Assembly (NCBI GenBank): GCA_002385265.1
Contig: DGDD01000004.1
Span: forward strand, 1-15,235
Direction: 5' to 3'
DNA: 15,235 nucleotides
Origin: Chitinophagaceae bacterium UBA3961
GTDB lineage: Bacteria > Bacteroidota > Bacteroidia > Chitinophagales > Chitinophagaceae
The position numbers were made by a program, and so were the translations under genes. Positions within the stretch are counted from its first letter, which is position 1. Each line of letters starts with the position of its first letter. Shown here piece by piece: positions 1-7,367 of this stretch. The notes under the pieces are model-generated. The model saw only the letters and a list, made by a program, of their open reading frames with translations, ran no database searches and was not told where the DNA came from.

Positions 1-413
1 ACCATGATCTTCCAAGACCCCTTTATCTTCTTAATAATAAGAGTGAAATGACCGGAAGCATCACCAATAGTTCTAGTGAGGTAGTATTTTCCGACAAGAA
101 AGTAAGTGTCGGCATTCAGCTTTTTAAATTCGATAAAAGTAAATTGTAAGGTACCCATGGCAGCTCTATCAGGATATCCCTTCTTGTAATTATTGAGTGT
201 ATTGGTGTAGCCATAGGTAACACCCGACTTGCCTACGAACATCAACGAATCACTCTCCCAGTAGCCAACCATAAAGGAATCTACATTTCCTTGATTCCAA
301 TAGTTCTGTTGCTTCAGCATCATTGCTTTGATTGCTTCAACATCTTTATTGTTTTGAGCCTGGACAGAACCGCAGATAGCGATAATAAAGAAAAGAGAGT
401 ATAGTGCTTTCAT
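1..413 (-). CDS. Exported NTF2/DUF4440-like protein, 3' end cut by window edge
   Basis: The reading frame opens with ATG at 413 and stays open to the left window edge (137 codons visible, no stop). The first 20 or so residues (MKALYSLFFIIAICGSVQAQ) form a classic Sec signal peptide with an A-x-A-like cleavage region. The mature part, beginning near 'NNKDVEAIKAMMLKQ' and including 'YWNQGNVDSFMVGYW' and a terminal 'GHFTLIIKKIKGSWKIM', has the pattern of the small cone-shaped NTF2/SnoaL/DUF4440 fold. These domains are usually about 120-140 residues, so only a few residues are missing. It lies downstream of the isomerase-like gene but beyond a terminator, so it is probably a separate unit. Function is unknown; the fold can be a ligand-binding or scaffold domain as well as an enzyme. 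I am confident of the gene, moderately so of the family. Confidence 0.8.
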   Translation of the reverse strand, partial: MKALYSLFFIIAICGSVQAQNNKDVEAIKAMMLKQQNYWNQGNVDSFMVGYWESDSLMFVGKSGVTYGYTNTLNNYKKGYPDRAAMGTLQFTFIEFKKLNADTYFLVGKYYLTRTIGDASGHFTLIIKKIKGSWKIM

Positions 414-424
414 CCCACTAATAT

Positions 425-457
425 AAAAAAAAGAGGCCGTATAAAACGACCTCTTTT
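425..457 (-). terminator. Rho-independent terminator after the Tat TIM-barrel gene
   Basis: Bases 429-439 pair with 447-457 (11 bp, one G-U wobble when read on the minus strand) around a 7-base loop, followed on the minus strand by a run of T (complement of the A run at 425-432). It lies 23 bases past the stop of the gene ending at 480, so it closes the minus-strand sugar-oxidation operon and separates it from the NTF2-like gene. Confidence 0.85.
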
Positions 458-479
458 ATGTGGTGTGTTGATTTCTTAA

Positions 480-1400
480 TTAAATAGTGAGCGCTTTCAA
501 ATAGGCTGCATCTACTTCGGCACTCTTTAACGGAGTGCTGTTTTCGTATTTCTCTTGCTCAACAATGTAGTATTTCATACCTGTTTGTGATGCCGTTTTC
601 AACACTTTCTTATAGTCAATAGACCCTGTTCCTAAATCTACAGAAGCATCGTGTTCCTCAGCTTTAGCAGTTTTTGAGCGGTCTTTAACATGACAAAGCG
701 TGAAGCGATTGGCATATTTTTTCATCCAGGCTTCTGGGTCTTGACCGGCTGTTACAACCCAATACATATCCATTTCAAAGTCGACCAATGAAGCATCGGT
801 ATTTTGGAGGAAAATGTCTTGAGGCATTTGACCATCAAGTGCTTTGAAGCTATAATCGTGGTTGTGATATGCGAAACGGATGCCGTTTTTCTTACAGATC
901 TCACCGTTCTTATTGAATTGTTCAGCAAGCTTCTTATAGTCGTCGAGCGTTTTTTGAGCACCTACATACGGGTTGATCAAGTATTTAAGGCCCACCGAAG
1001 CAGCTTCAGCCGCTTTTTTCTCGAAATCCTTTCCGGTATCACAATGGCTGCTCACCATTGAAAGACCTAGCTCATCAAGGGTTTTCTTGAAATCTACGGC
1101 GGTTAAACCCCACCATAATCCGTTTGGACCTTCAAATCCTTCTACCTGTTTGTAGCCAAAGCCTGCAACTTGTTTCAGAACACCTTTTGGGTCTTTAGGG
1201 AAATCGTCGCGAAGCGTGTACAACTGTAATCCAAAATCACCCAATGGTTGCTCTGTTACAGTTGAAGCTGTGGCAGCAGTGCTGTCCTTTTTTTCAGAAG
1301 AACCCGAGCCACTGTCGTTACAGGAAGCCAGAGATCCGAAAGCGAATGCCGATGCAAACAGACCGGACTTTTTCAAAAAATCTCTACGATTTGAAGACAT
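480..1400 (-). CDS. Tat-exported lipoprotein, sugar phosphate isomerase/epimerase (TIM-barrel) family
   Basis: A 306-residue protein. Residues 1-27 form a twin-arginine signal (SNRRDFLKK) ending in a lipobox LASC, so Cys27 is the probable lipidated residue. A Ser/Gly/Thr-rich linker runs to about residue 50, then a xylose-isomerase-like TIM barrel (AP_endonuc_2 type). Visible landmarks are LQLYTLRD (58-65), YHNHDYSF (178-185), FEMDMYW (208-214), HVKDR (237-241) and a late acidic IVEQE (279-283). These are typical positions for the His/Asp/Glu metal-binding set in this superfamily. Tat export suggests it folds, perhaps with its metal, in the cytoplasm. It lies 94 bases downstream of the gluconate dehydrogenase subunit 3 gene, in the same orientation. 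Members of this broad family include isomerases, epimerases and 3-keto-glycoside hydratase/lyase-type enzymes; the exact reaction cannot be assigned. Family assignment is secure. Confidence 0.9.
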   Translation of the reverse strand: MSSNRRDFLKKSGLFASAFAFGSLASCNDSGSGSSEKKDSTAATASTVTEQPLGDFGLQLYTLRDDFPKDPKGVLKQVAGFGYKQVEGFEGPNGLWWGLTAVDFKKTLDELGLSMVSSHCDTGKDFEKKAAEAASVGLKYLINPYVGAQKTLDDYKKLAEQFNKNGEICKKNGIRFAYHNHDYSFKALDGQMPQDIFLQNTDASLVDFEMDMYWVVTAGQDPEAWMKKYANRFTLCHVKDRSKTAKAEEHDASVDLGTGSIDYKKVLKTASQTGMKYYIVEQEKYENSTPLKSAEVDAAYLKALTI

Positions 1401-1439
1401 AATACGCTGTTGAATAAATTCAATAATAATATAGTAGTC

Positions 1440-1466
1440 CTTCGTCGAACAAAAAATTCGACAAAG
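1440..1466 (-). other. Intercistronic hairpin between subunit 3 and TIM-barrel gene
   Basis: Bases 1440-1449 pair with 1457-1466: a 10-bp stem (one G-U on the minus-strand RNA) with a 7-base loop. No clear T run follows on the minus strand, so it is a weak terminator at best. It may be an mRNA-processing or stability element that sets a different level for the downstream isomerase-like gene. Confidence 0.5.
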
Positions 1467-1494
1467 ACAGTCTTAATAGCGTTACAATGCTAAA

Positions 1495-2064
1495 CTAGGT
1501 TGCCCAAGCTCTGTCACCTTTTTTATAAGGAACACAGCCTTCGTATTTACCCGGAACGGCTACATAACGAAGGGCCTTGGTAGCACCTACTTCAGATGTA
1601 AAGAATCCTAACAATGTCAACTGTTTCATTAAACTGAAATAGTGTGTAGGATCTTCCGGTTTTTTAGACTTCTGATATTCTTTGGCTTCTTTATCCAAAG
1701 CAATCAACAAGTCTTTTCTTTGTTGAGGCGTTGCAGACATGAAGTCGGTCTTGTGCATTTTTTCACAAGCTTCGTTCACTTTTCCGATGCCTTCCAAGAA
1801 TACTTTTTGATCTTTCTCTTCGTAACAATCCATTACCATGGTGTTCATAAATTCACCCACTTTCGCTTCTTTAGCGCCGGGTGTGCTTGTTGCCGGGATA
1901 ATGGTTTCAGCGATTTCATCGAGAAGCGCAATGGTTTCTTTGCTCAATGGTAAACCTGCCGCTTTATCAGCTCCGGTTTTACAACCACTGAGAAAAAACT
2001 CAGCTCCTACAACGGTACCACCTACCAACACAGCAACTCTAGACAATGCTTCGCGTCTGTTCAT
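1495..2064 (-). CDS. Gluconate 2-dehydrogenase subunit 3 family protein, Tat lipoprotein (small subunit of FAD dehydrogenase)
   Basis: A 189-residue protein. The N terminus has a twin-arginine signal (MNRREALSRVAVLVGG) and a lipobox LSGC with Cys28 as the likely lipid anchor. The mature domain shows the family's two signature stretches: AETIIPATSTPGAKEAKVG (52-70), and GFFTSEVGATKALRYV (153-168) followed by PGKYEGCVPY (171-180). In the bacterial three-component FAD sugar dehydrogenases, this small subunit carries the Tat signal and exports the signal-less GMC catalytic subunit as a folded hitchhiker. That matches this locus: four upstream GMC genes have no signal peptide and this is the only small subunit seen. 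It starts 24 bases after the GMC gene ending at 2089, consistent with co-transcription. The lipobox would tether the complex to a membrane. Family assignment is strong; which GMC partner it binds is inference. Confidence 0.93.
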   Translation of the reverse strand: MNRREALSRVAVLVGGTVVGAEFFLSGCKTGADKAAGLPLSKETIALLDEIAETIIPATSTPGAKEAKVGEFMNTMVMDCYEEKDQKVFLEGIGKVNEACEKMHKTDFMSATPQQRKDLLIALDKEAKEYQKSKKPEDPTHYFSLMKQLTLLGFFTSEVGATKALRYVAVPGKYEGCVPYKKGDRAWAT

Positions 2065-2088
2065 ATGTGATCGTTTATAGTTTTAAAT

Positions 2089-3810
2089 TTATAAATTTCC
2101 TTTTTTCAATTCTTCAACCGCATGGTTAGCTGCTCTAGCTGTTAAGGCCATATAAGTTAAAGAAGGGTTTTGACAAGCAGATGAAGTCATACAAGCTCCG
2201 TCGGTCACAAACACATTTTTTGCATCCCACACTTGATTGAATTCATTCAATACAGATGTTTTAGCATCTCTACCCATTCTGGCTGTTCCCATTTCATGAA
2301 TTCCATGACCAATTGCGTGCCCTGCATCCCAAGTAGAAATGTCTTTCACTCCGGTTGCTTCCAACATGTTTTTCATTTCTTCAACAATGGCCTTGCGCAT
2401 TTTCAGTTCATTCTCCTTCAATTCTGCGTCCATTGCAAGAATAGGTAAGCCCCATTTATCTGTCTTCTGTTTATCAAGATAAATTCTGTTTTCATGATAA
2501 GGAAGAATTTCACCGAAGCCGGTTGCCCCCATGGTCCAACCTCCCGGTTCTACGATCGCTTCTTTATAATCGGCACCAATACTCATTTCTGCGATCTCTC
2601 TACTCCAACCTCCTCTACCTGCACTACCTTGATAGCCGAATCCTCTTAAGAAATCGCGCTTGTCATCTCCAATATTTGCAAAACGAGGAATGTAAAAACC
2701 ATTGGCTCTTCTTCCGTAATAATAGCTGTCTTCGTATCCATCCACTTTTCCACTAGCACCCAAATTATAATGGTGGTCCATTACATTGTGCCCCAACTCA
2801 CCCGAACTACTTCCCAATCCGCCTTCCCATACATCGGTGGCTGAATTGAAAAGAATCCAAGTTGAATTCAAAGCCGAAGCGCAAGAAAAAACAATCTTGG
2901 CGGTAAACTCATACGTTTTATTCGTGACCGCATCCAACACCTCCACACCTTTGGCTTTTTTGGTGTCTTTGTCGTAAATGATCTTGGTTACAATTGAATC
3001 CGGACGAACAGTTAAATTTCCTGTTGCTAAGGCCGGTGGCAAGGTAGACGATTGTGTACTAAAGTAACCACCGAAAGGACAACCCTCCCAGCAACGGTTT
3101 CTAAACTGACAATTGGTTCTGCCGGGAATTGCCTGTGTTAGGTTTGCAACACGACCAATAATCAAATGACGAGTGCCTTTATAATGTTCCTTAATTCTTG
3201 CTGCCGCATCTTTCTCTACACAATTCAAATCCATTGGTGGAAGAAACTGCCCATCAGGTAAATTTGGAATACCTTCTTTACTTCCGCTGATTCCCGCATG
3301 TTTTTCAACATGGTCGTACCAAGGAGCAATGTCTTTATATCGAATCGGCCAATCCACGCCGTGTCCATCTTTCAAATTAGCTTCGAAGTCAAGGTCGCTT
3401 AAACGATAGCTTTGACGACCCCATAAAATACTTCTGCCGCCCATTCTATATACCCTCCACCAAGTAAATGGCTTCACTTCGTGGTAAGGACATTCTTTTT
3501 CGTTTACCCATGCATCAATAACTTGCTCTTGGGCGGCCCATCCTCTGTGAACAACAGGCTTATCATGTCGCTGTTGCGCTGTGGTTTGGCCTCTGTGCTT
3601 AAAATCCCAAGGATTCATTCCGGCGGTCTTGTAATCTTTTAAGTGCTCAAAAGCTCCTCCTCTTTCGAGCATCAATACCTTCAATCCTTTTTCGGTGAGC
3701 TCTTTTGCTGCCCAACCGCCGCTGATTCCACTTCCAATTACGATCGCATCGTAACTGTTTTGAATATCCGCTTTGGTATTGATGTTTACATTTGGTGAAT
3801 CCGCAGGCAT
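2089..3810 (-). CDS. GMC family FAD/Fe-S dehydrogenase, paralog 1 (sugar dehydrogenase catalytic subunit)
   Basis: A 573-residue flavoprotein. The FAD-binding Rossmann motif GSGISGG is at 26-32, preceded by a 20-residue tail, and LERG (48-51) marks the end of the second strand. Cys234, Cys240 and Cys244 form C-x5-C-x3-C just before PFGGYF. This is the spacing of the three 3Fe-4S ligands in the FAD glucose dehydrogenase alpha subunit. The GMC C-terminal domain carries HEMGTARMG (His505) and NPSLTYMALTARAA (Asn548), the expected His/Asn active-site pair. There is no signal peptide. It is the last GMC copy before the small subunit gene (24-base gap) and follows paralog 2 after 21 bases, so it is the best candidate for the cognate partner. 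It probably oxidises a sugar or glycoside hydroxyl in the periplasm and passes electrons through Fe-S to a cytochrome. Substrate is unknown. Confidence 0.93.
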   Translation of the reverse strand: MPADSPNVNINTKADIQNSYDAIVIGSGISGGWAAKELTEKGLKVLMLERGGAFEHLKDYKTAGMNPWDFKHRGQTTAQQRHDKPVVHRGWAAQEQVIDAWVNEKECPYHEVKPFTWWRVYRMGGRSILWGRQSYRLSDLDFEANLKDGHGVDWPIRYKDIAPWYDHVEKHAGISGSKEGIPNLPDGQFLPPMDLNCVEKDAAARIKEHYKGTRHLIIGRVANLTQAIPGRTNCQFRNRCWEGCPFGGYFSTQSSTLPPALATGNLTVRPDSIVTKIIYDKDTKKAKGVEVLDAVTNKTYEFTAKIVFSCASALNSTWILFNSATDVWEGGLGSSSGELGHNVMDHHYNLGASGKVDGYEDSYYYGRRANGFYIPRFANIGDDKRDFLRGFGYQGSAGRGGWSREIAEMSIGADYKEAIVEPGGWTMGATGFGEILPYHENRIYLDKQKTDKWGLPILAMDAELKENELKMRKAIVEEMKNMLEATGVKDISTWDAGHAIGHGIHEMGTARMGRDAKTSVLNEFNQVWDAKNVFVTDGACMTSSACQNPSLTYMALTARAANHAVEELKKGNL

Positions 3811-3831
3811 GTTATAGTTAAGGTTTAGTGA

Positions 3832-5565
3832 TTATAAGTTTCCTTTTTTCAATTCTTCTACTGCATGATTGGCCGCTCTCGCTGTTAGCGCCATATAAGT
3901 GAGCGATGGATTTTGAGTTCCGGTGCTTACCATACTTGCGCCATCTGTTACGAAAACATTACTACAATGATGCAATTGATTCCATTTGTTAAGCAAAGAA
4001 GTTTTGGGGTCATTTCCCATTCTCACACCGCCCATTTCATGAATGTCGTTACCCGGTACGCGACCGTTATCGAATGGATTGATATTTTTGCAACCTGCTG
4101 CTTCCAGCATTGCAACTCCTTGCTCCAAAAAGTCTTTCAATATTTTGTTATCATTCTCGCCATAGTCAACAGAAGTGATTAACAACGGTACTCCCCATTC
4201 ATCTTTCTGATCCTTACTTAATCGCACGTGATTCTTTTCTTGTGGAATGGTTTCACCTTGCATCATCATAAAAACACCCCAACCGCCAGGTAGACTTGCA
4301 AAATCTTTGAAGCCTTCTCCTATACCTTCTGCCCCGTCTGAATTATGCCAGTTTACTCTACTGCAAGAATAGTGTACCATATAGCCTCTCAGAAAATCCA
4401 TCTCTTGCTTACGAACATTTCTGAAGTTTGGCATCATGGCAGCAGTTGGCCTTCTTCCATATTCTTCTATATCATCAAAGCCTTCAATACCGGCGGTAAT
4501 GTTGCCGCGGTAATCATGGAAAGCAATGTATTTTCCCATCAAACCATTATCGTTACCCAATCCGTTTGGAAATCGATTGGAAGTTGAATTCAACAAAATC
4601 AGGTTCGAGTTCAAACATGCAGCATTCACGAAAATAATTTTCGCGAAATATTCTGTTGCTTCGTGCGTGTTTGCATCAATTACTCGTACTCCTACAGCCT
4701 TTTGCTTTTGTTCATCATAAATTATTGAATGAACAACCGCATGAGGACGAATGGTTAAGTTCCCGGTATTCGCAGCCCAAGGAAGTGTTGATGAATTGGA
4801 GCTGAAATAGCCTCCAAATGGACAACCGCGATAGCAGATATTTCTTGCTTGACACTGCCCTCTTCCTTGTTCCAAATGAACCGGATTGGGTTGTGTTAAA
4901 TGCGCACATCTGCCTTGTATAACAGTTCTTCCGGGAAACTTCGAATGGATTTTTGATTGAATATGCTTTTCAGGGCAATTCATTTCCCAAGGAGGAAGAA
5001 ACTCACCATCGGGTAATGTTTCCAAGCCGTCCTTATTTCCACTGATTCCTGCAAACTTCTCAACATAGCTATACCAAGGAGCAAGATCATCATATCGTAT
5101 AGGCCAATCAATTGCAAAACCATCGCGAGCGGGTGCTTCAAATTCGAACCGGCTCCAACGCTGGGTTTGACGTGCCCATATTAAACTCTTCCCTCCAACT
5201 TGATAACCTCGGATCCAATCGAAAGGTTTCTCTTGAATGTAAGGGTGGTGTTTGTCTTTAATAAAGAAATGCTCCGTTGCTTCATCGTACGCATAGCATT
5301 TTGAAGCTATAGGATTTTCTTCTACCATCGCTTTTGTTCTTCCACCTCGGTGTTTCATTTCCCAAGGATTCAAAAGGGTAGTAGGATAATCTTTCTTGTG
5401 CTGAACATCTCGGCCACGTTCCAATACCAATGTTTTCAATCCTTTCTCGCATAGTTCTTTTGCGGCCCAGCCACCACTGATGCCACTGCCGATAACAATT
5501 GCATCGAATGTGTTTTGAGCAACACCTCCGGAATTAATATTTACACTGGTTGAATCGTTTGGCAT
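3832..5565 (-). CDS. GMC family FAD/Fe-S dehydrogenase, paralog 2 (divergent active site)
   Basis: A 577-residue GMC protein with the Rossmann motif GSGISGG (26-32) and the Fe-S type cluster Cys238, Cys244, Cys248. The expected His509 lies in HEMGGVRMG and Asn552 in NPSLTYMA. It differs from its three neighbours at several positions likely to line the substrate pocket. The others have HEMGTARMG and a cysteine-containing DGxxM loop, while this one has HEMGGVRMG and DGASMVSTGTQ. The YGRR-x-NGxYIPR segment of the others is replaced by YGRRPTAAMMPNF, and GRQSYRWS by ARQTQRWS. A few extra residues precede the Cys cluster (LEQGRGQ). There is no signal peptide. The gene starts 7 bases after the stop of paralog 3, so the two are surely co-transcribed and perhaps translationally coupled. 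It probably acts on a different substrate or position; this is inference. Confidence 0.92.
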   Translation of the reverse strand: MPNDSTSVNINSGGVAQNTFDAIVIGSGISGGWAAKELCEKGLKTLVLERGRDVQHKKDYPTTLLNPWEMKHRGGRTKAMVEENPIASKCYAYDEATEHFFIKDKHHPYIQEKPFDWIRGYQVGGKSLIWARQTQRWSRFEFEAPARDGFAIDWPIRYDDLAPWYSYVEKFAGISGNKDGLETLPDGEFLPPWEMNCPEKHIQSKIHSKFPGRTVIQGRCAHLTQPNPVHLEQGRGQCQARNICYRGCPFGGYFSSNSSTLPWAANTGNLTIRPHAVVHSIIYDEQKQKAVGVRVIDANTHEATEYFAKIIFVNAACLNSNLILLNSTSNRFPNGLGNDNGLMGKYIAFHDYRGNITAGIEGFDDIEEYGRRPTAAMMPNFRNVRKQEMDFLRGYMVHYSCSRVNWHNSDGAEGIGEGFKDFASLPGGWGVFMMMQGETIPQEKNHVRLSKDQKDEWGVPLLITSVDYGENDNKILKDFLEQGVAMLEAAGCKNINPFDNGRVPGNDIHEMGGVRMGNDPKTSLLNKWNQLHHCSNVFVTDGASMVSTGTQNPSLTYMALTARAANHAVEELKKGNL

Positions 5566-5572
5566 GTTACTA

Positions 5573-7294
5573 TTATATAGTTCCTTTTTTCAATTCTTTT
5601 ACAGCAAAATCAGCGGCTCTTGCTGTAAGAGCCATGTATGTAAGGGATGGATTTACGCAAGCTGCACTTACCATGCAAGAACCATCTGTTACAAATACAT
5701 TTTTAGCGTCCCAAACCTGGTTGTTTCCGTTGAGTACTGAAGTCTTTGGATCTTTACCCATACGAGCAGTTCCCATTTCGTGAATTCCCATACCCAACGC
5801 ATAATCGCGATCGTATCCTTTGATATTTTTCAAGCCGGCAGCTTCAAGCATTGCTTTTGCTTGATTCTGCATATCTATGCGCATCTTCTTTTCGTTCTCT
5901 TTAATCTCAGCATCAATAGCAAGTACAGGCAATCCCCATTTATCTTTCTTATTGGGATCCAGTGTCACTTTATTTTCGTGATAAGGAAGCGTTTCACCAA
6001 ATGCGGTCATACCAATAGTCCATGGACCCGGTTCAGATAATGCTTCTTTCAATTCTGTACCGATATTCAATTCAGCAATTTCTCTGCCCCACCCTTGTCT
6101 GCTAGCACTTCCTTGATATCCGTATCCTCTTATATAGTCTTGTTTGTCGCCAAACAAATTTTGCCAGCGAGGAATATAGAAACCGTTGGGTCTTCTTCCG
6201 TAGTAGTACTTATCTTCAAATCCTTCAACTGTTGCAGAAGCGCCTACTCTAAAGTGATGATCCATTAAGTTATGTCCGAGCTCTCCACTGCTGCTACCCA
6301 ATCCGGCCGGCCAGATATCAGTCGCTGTATTCATGAGAATCCAGGTTGAGTTGAGGGTAGAGGCATTCAAGAATACTATTTTAGCATAGTATTCATAGGT
6401 TTTGTTGGTTTCTGCATCTAATACTTCAACCCCTTTCGCTTTCTTCGTGTCTTTATCGTAAATAAGCTTGGTTACAATTGAGTTTACACGCATGGTCAAA
6501 TTACCGGTAGCCATTGCCGCAGGCAGTGTAGAGGACTGCGTACTGAAATAACCTCCAAACGGACATCCGTGAGAACATCTGTTTCTATATTGGCAAAGTG
6601 TTCTTCCGGGCAATTCTTTAGTAAGGTTGGCAGAACGTCCAATTGTAAGCAATCTCTTACCCTGATAATGATCTTTTAACTTAGCTGCCACGTCTTTCTC
6701 TACACAATTCAATTCCATAGGAGGTTGAAAATCTCCATCAGGTAACTGTAGTAATCCATCTTTATTACCATTCACCCCCGCAAACTTTTCTGCGTAGCTA
6801 TACCAAGGAGCAATGTCTTTATAACGAATAGGCCAATCGATCGCAACACCATCTTTGGCATTTGCTTCAAAGTCGAAATCACTCCAACGATACGACTGAC
6901 GACCCCACATCAATGAACGACCTCCAACATGGTATCCTCTGTACCAATCGAAACGTTTCACTTCTGTGTAAGGACAATCTTTATCACTTGCCCACCATTT
7001 TAAATTGATCTCGTTGAGAGGATAGTCTCTTTTTAAAACAGGGTAATCTTTGATCATTTGCTGAGTTCTACCTCCACGATGTGGATATTCCCAAGGATCT
7101 TTACCGGTCTCAACATAATCGACCTTGTGTTTGATATCGAAGCCTCTTTCAAGCATCAATACTTTTAATCCTTTTTCTGTGAGTTCCTTTGCGGCCCATC
7201 CGCCACTGATTCCGGAACCAATAACGATGGCATCAAAAGTGTTTTGCTCTTTTGCTGCTCCGTTTACATTCACCGAGGTAGTATCATTTGGCAT
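5573..7294 (-). CDS. GMC family FAD/Fe-S dehydrogenase, paralog 3
   Basis: A 573-residue GMC protein with GSGISGG at 26-32, the Cys234/Cys240/Cys244 cluster (CQYRNRC then SHGC), His505 in HEMGTARMG and Asn548 in NPSLTYMA. The N-terminal tail MPNDTTSVNVNG closely matches that of paralog 2 and resembles paralog 1. In the first 150 residues it is very like paralog 4 (for example PVLKRDYPLNE, then WWASDKD, then RFDW, and GYHVGGRSLMWGRQSYRWSD), which suggests these two are the closest pair. There is no signal peptide. A strong hairpin in the 73-base gap upstream separates it from paralog 4, while paralog 2 follows after 7 bases. The likely role is a periplasmic sugar dehydrogenase exported with the Tat small subunit; the substrate is unknown. 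Confidence 0.92.
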   Translation of the reverse strand: MPNDTTSVNVNGAAKEQNTFDAIVIGSGISGGWAAKELTEKGLKVLMLERGFDIKHKVDYVETGKDPWEYPHRGGRTQQMIKDYPVLKRDYPLNEINLKWWASDKDCPYTEVKRFDWYRGYHVGGRSLMWGRQSYRWSDFDFEANAKDGVAIDWPIRYKDIAPWYSYAEKFAGVNGNKDGLLQLPDGDFQPPMELNCVEKDVAAKLKDHYQGKRLLTIGRSANLTKELPGRTLCQYRNRCSHGCPFGGYFSTQSSTLPAAMATGNLTMRVNSIVTKLIYDKDTKKAKGVEVLDAETNKTYEYYAKIVFLNASTLNSTWILMNTATDIWPAGLGSSSGELGHNLMDHHFRVGASATVEGFEDKYYYGRRPNGFYIPRWQNLFGDKQDYIRGYGYQGSASRQGWGREIAELNIGTELKEALSEPGPWTIGMTAFGETLPYHENKVTLDPNKKDKWGLPVLAIDAEIKENEKKMRIDMQNQAKAMLEAAGLKNIKGYDRDYALGMGIHEMGTARMGKDPKTSVLNGNNQVWDAKNVFVTDGSCMVSAACVNPSLTYMALTARAADFAVKELKKGTI

Positions 7295-7327
7295 AGCAAT
7301 TCAATTTGCAATTAGTTGAATGAAGGA

Positions 7328-7355
7328 ATCCCGACTGGATAAAACCAGTCGGGAT
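7328..7355 (-). other. Perfect 11-bp hairpin between GMC paralogs 4 and 3 (attenuator, processing site or weak terminator)
   Basis: Bases 7328-7338 (atcccgactgg) pair perfectly with 7345-7355 around the loop ATAAAA. On the minus strand the sequence after the stem is T-rich (ATTCCTTCATTC) but has no uninterrupted T run, so full termination is doubtful. It begins just past the stop of paralog 4 and ends 33 bases before the start of paralog 3. It is the only strong structure inside the GMC array and could set different expression of paralog 4 versus paralogs 3-2-1. Confidence 0.7.
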
Positions 7356-7367
7356 CTATCTTGAATC

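Noticed and set aside
1410..1423. Palindrome ttgaataaattcaa before the 480-1400 gene as an operator
   Set aside because: It is short, AT-rich and located inside an operon gap, so chance occurrence is likely.
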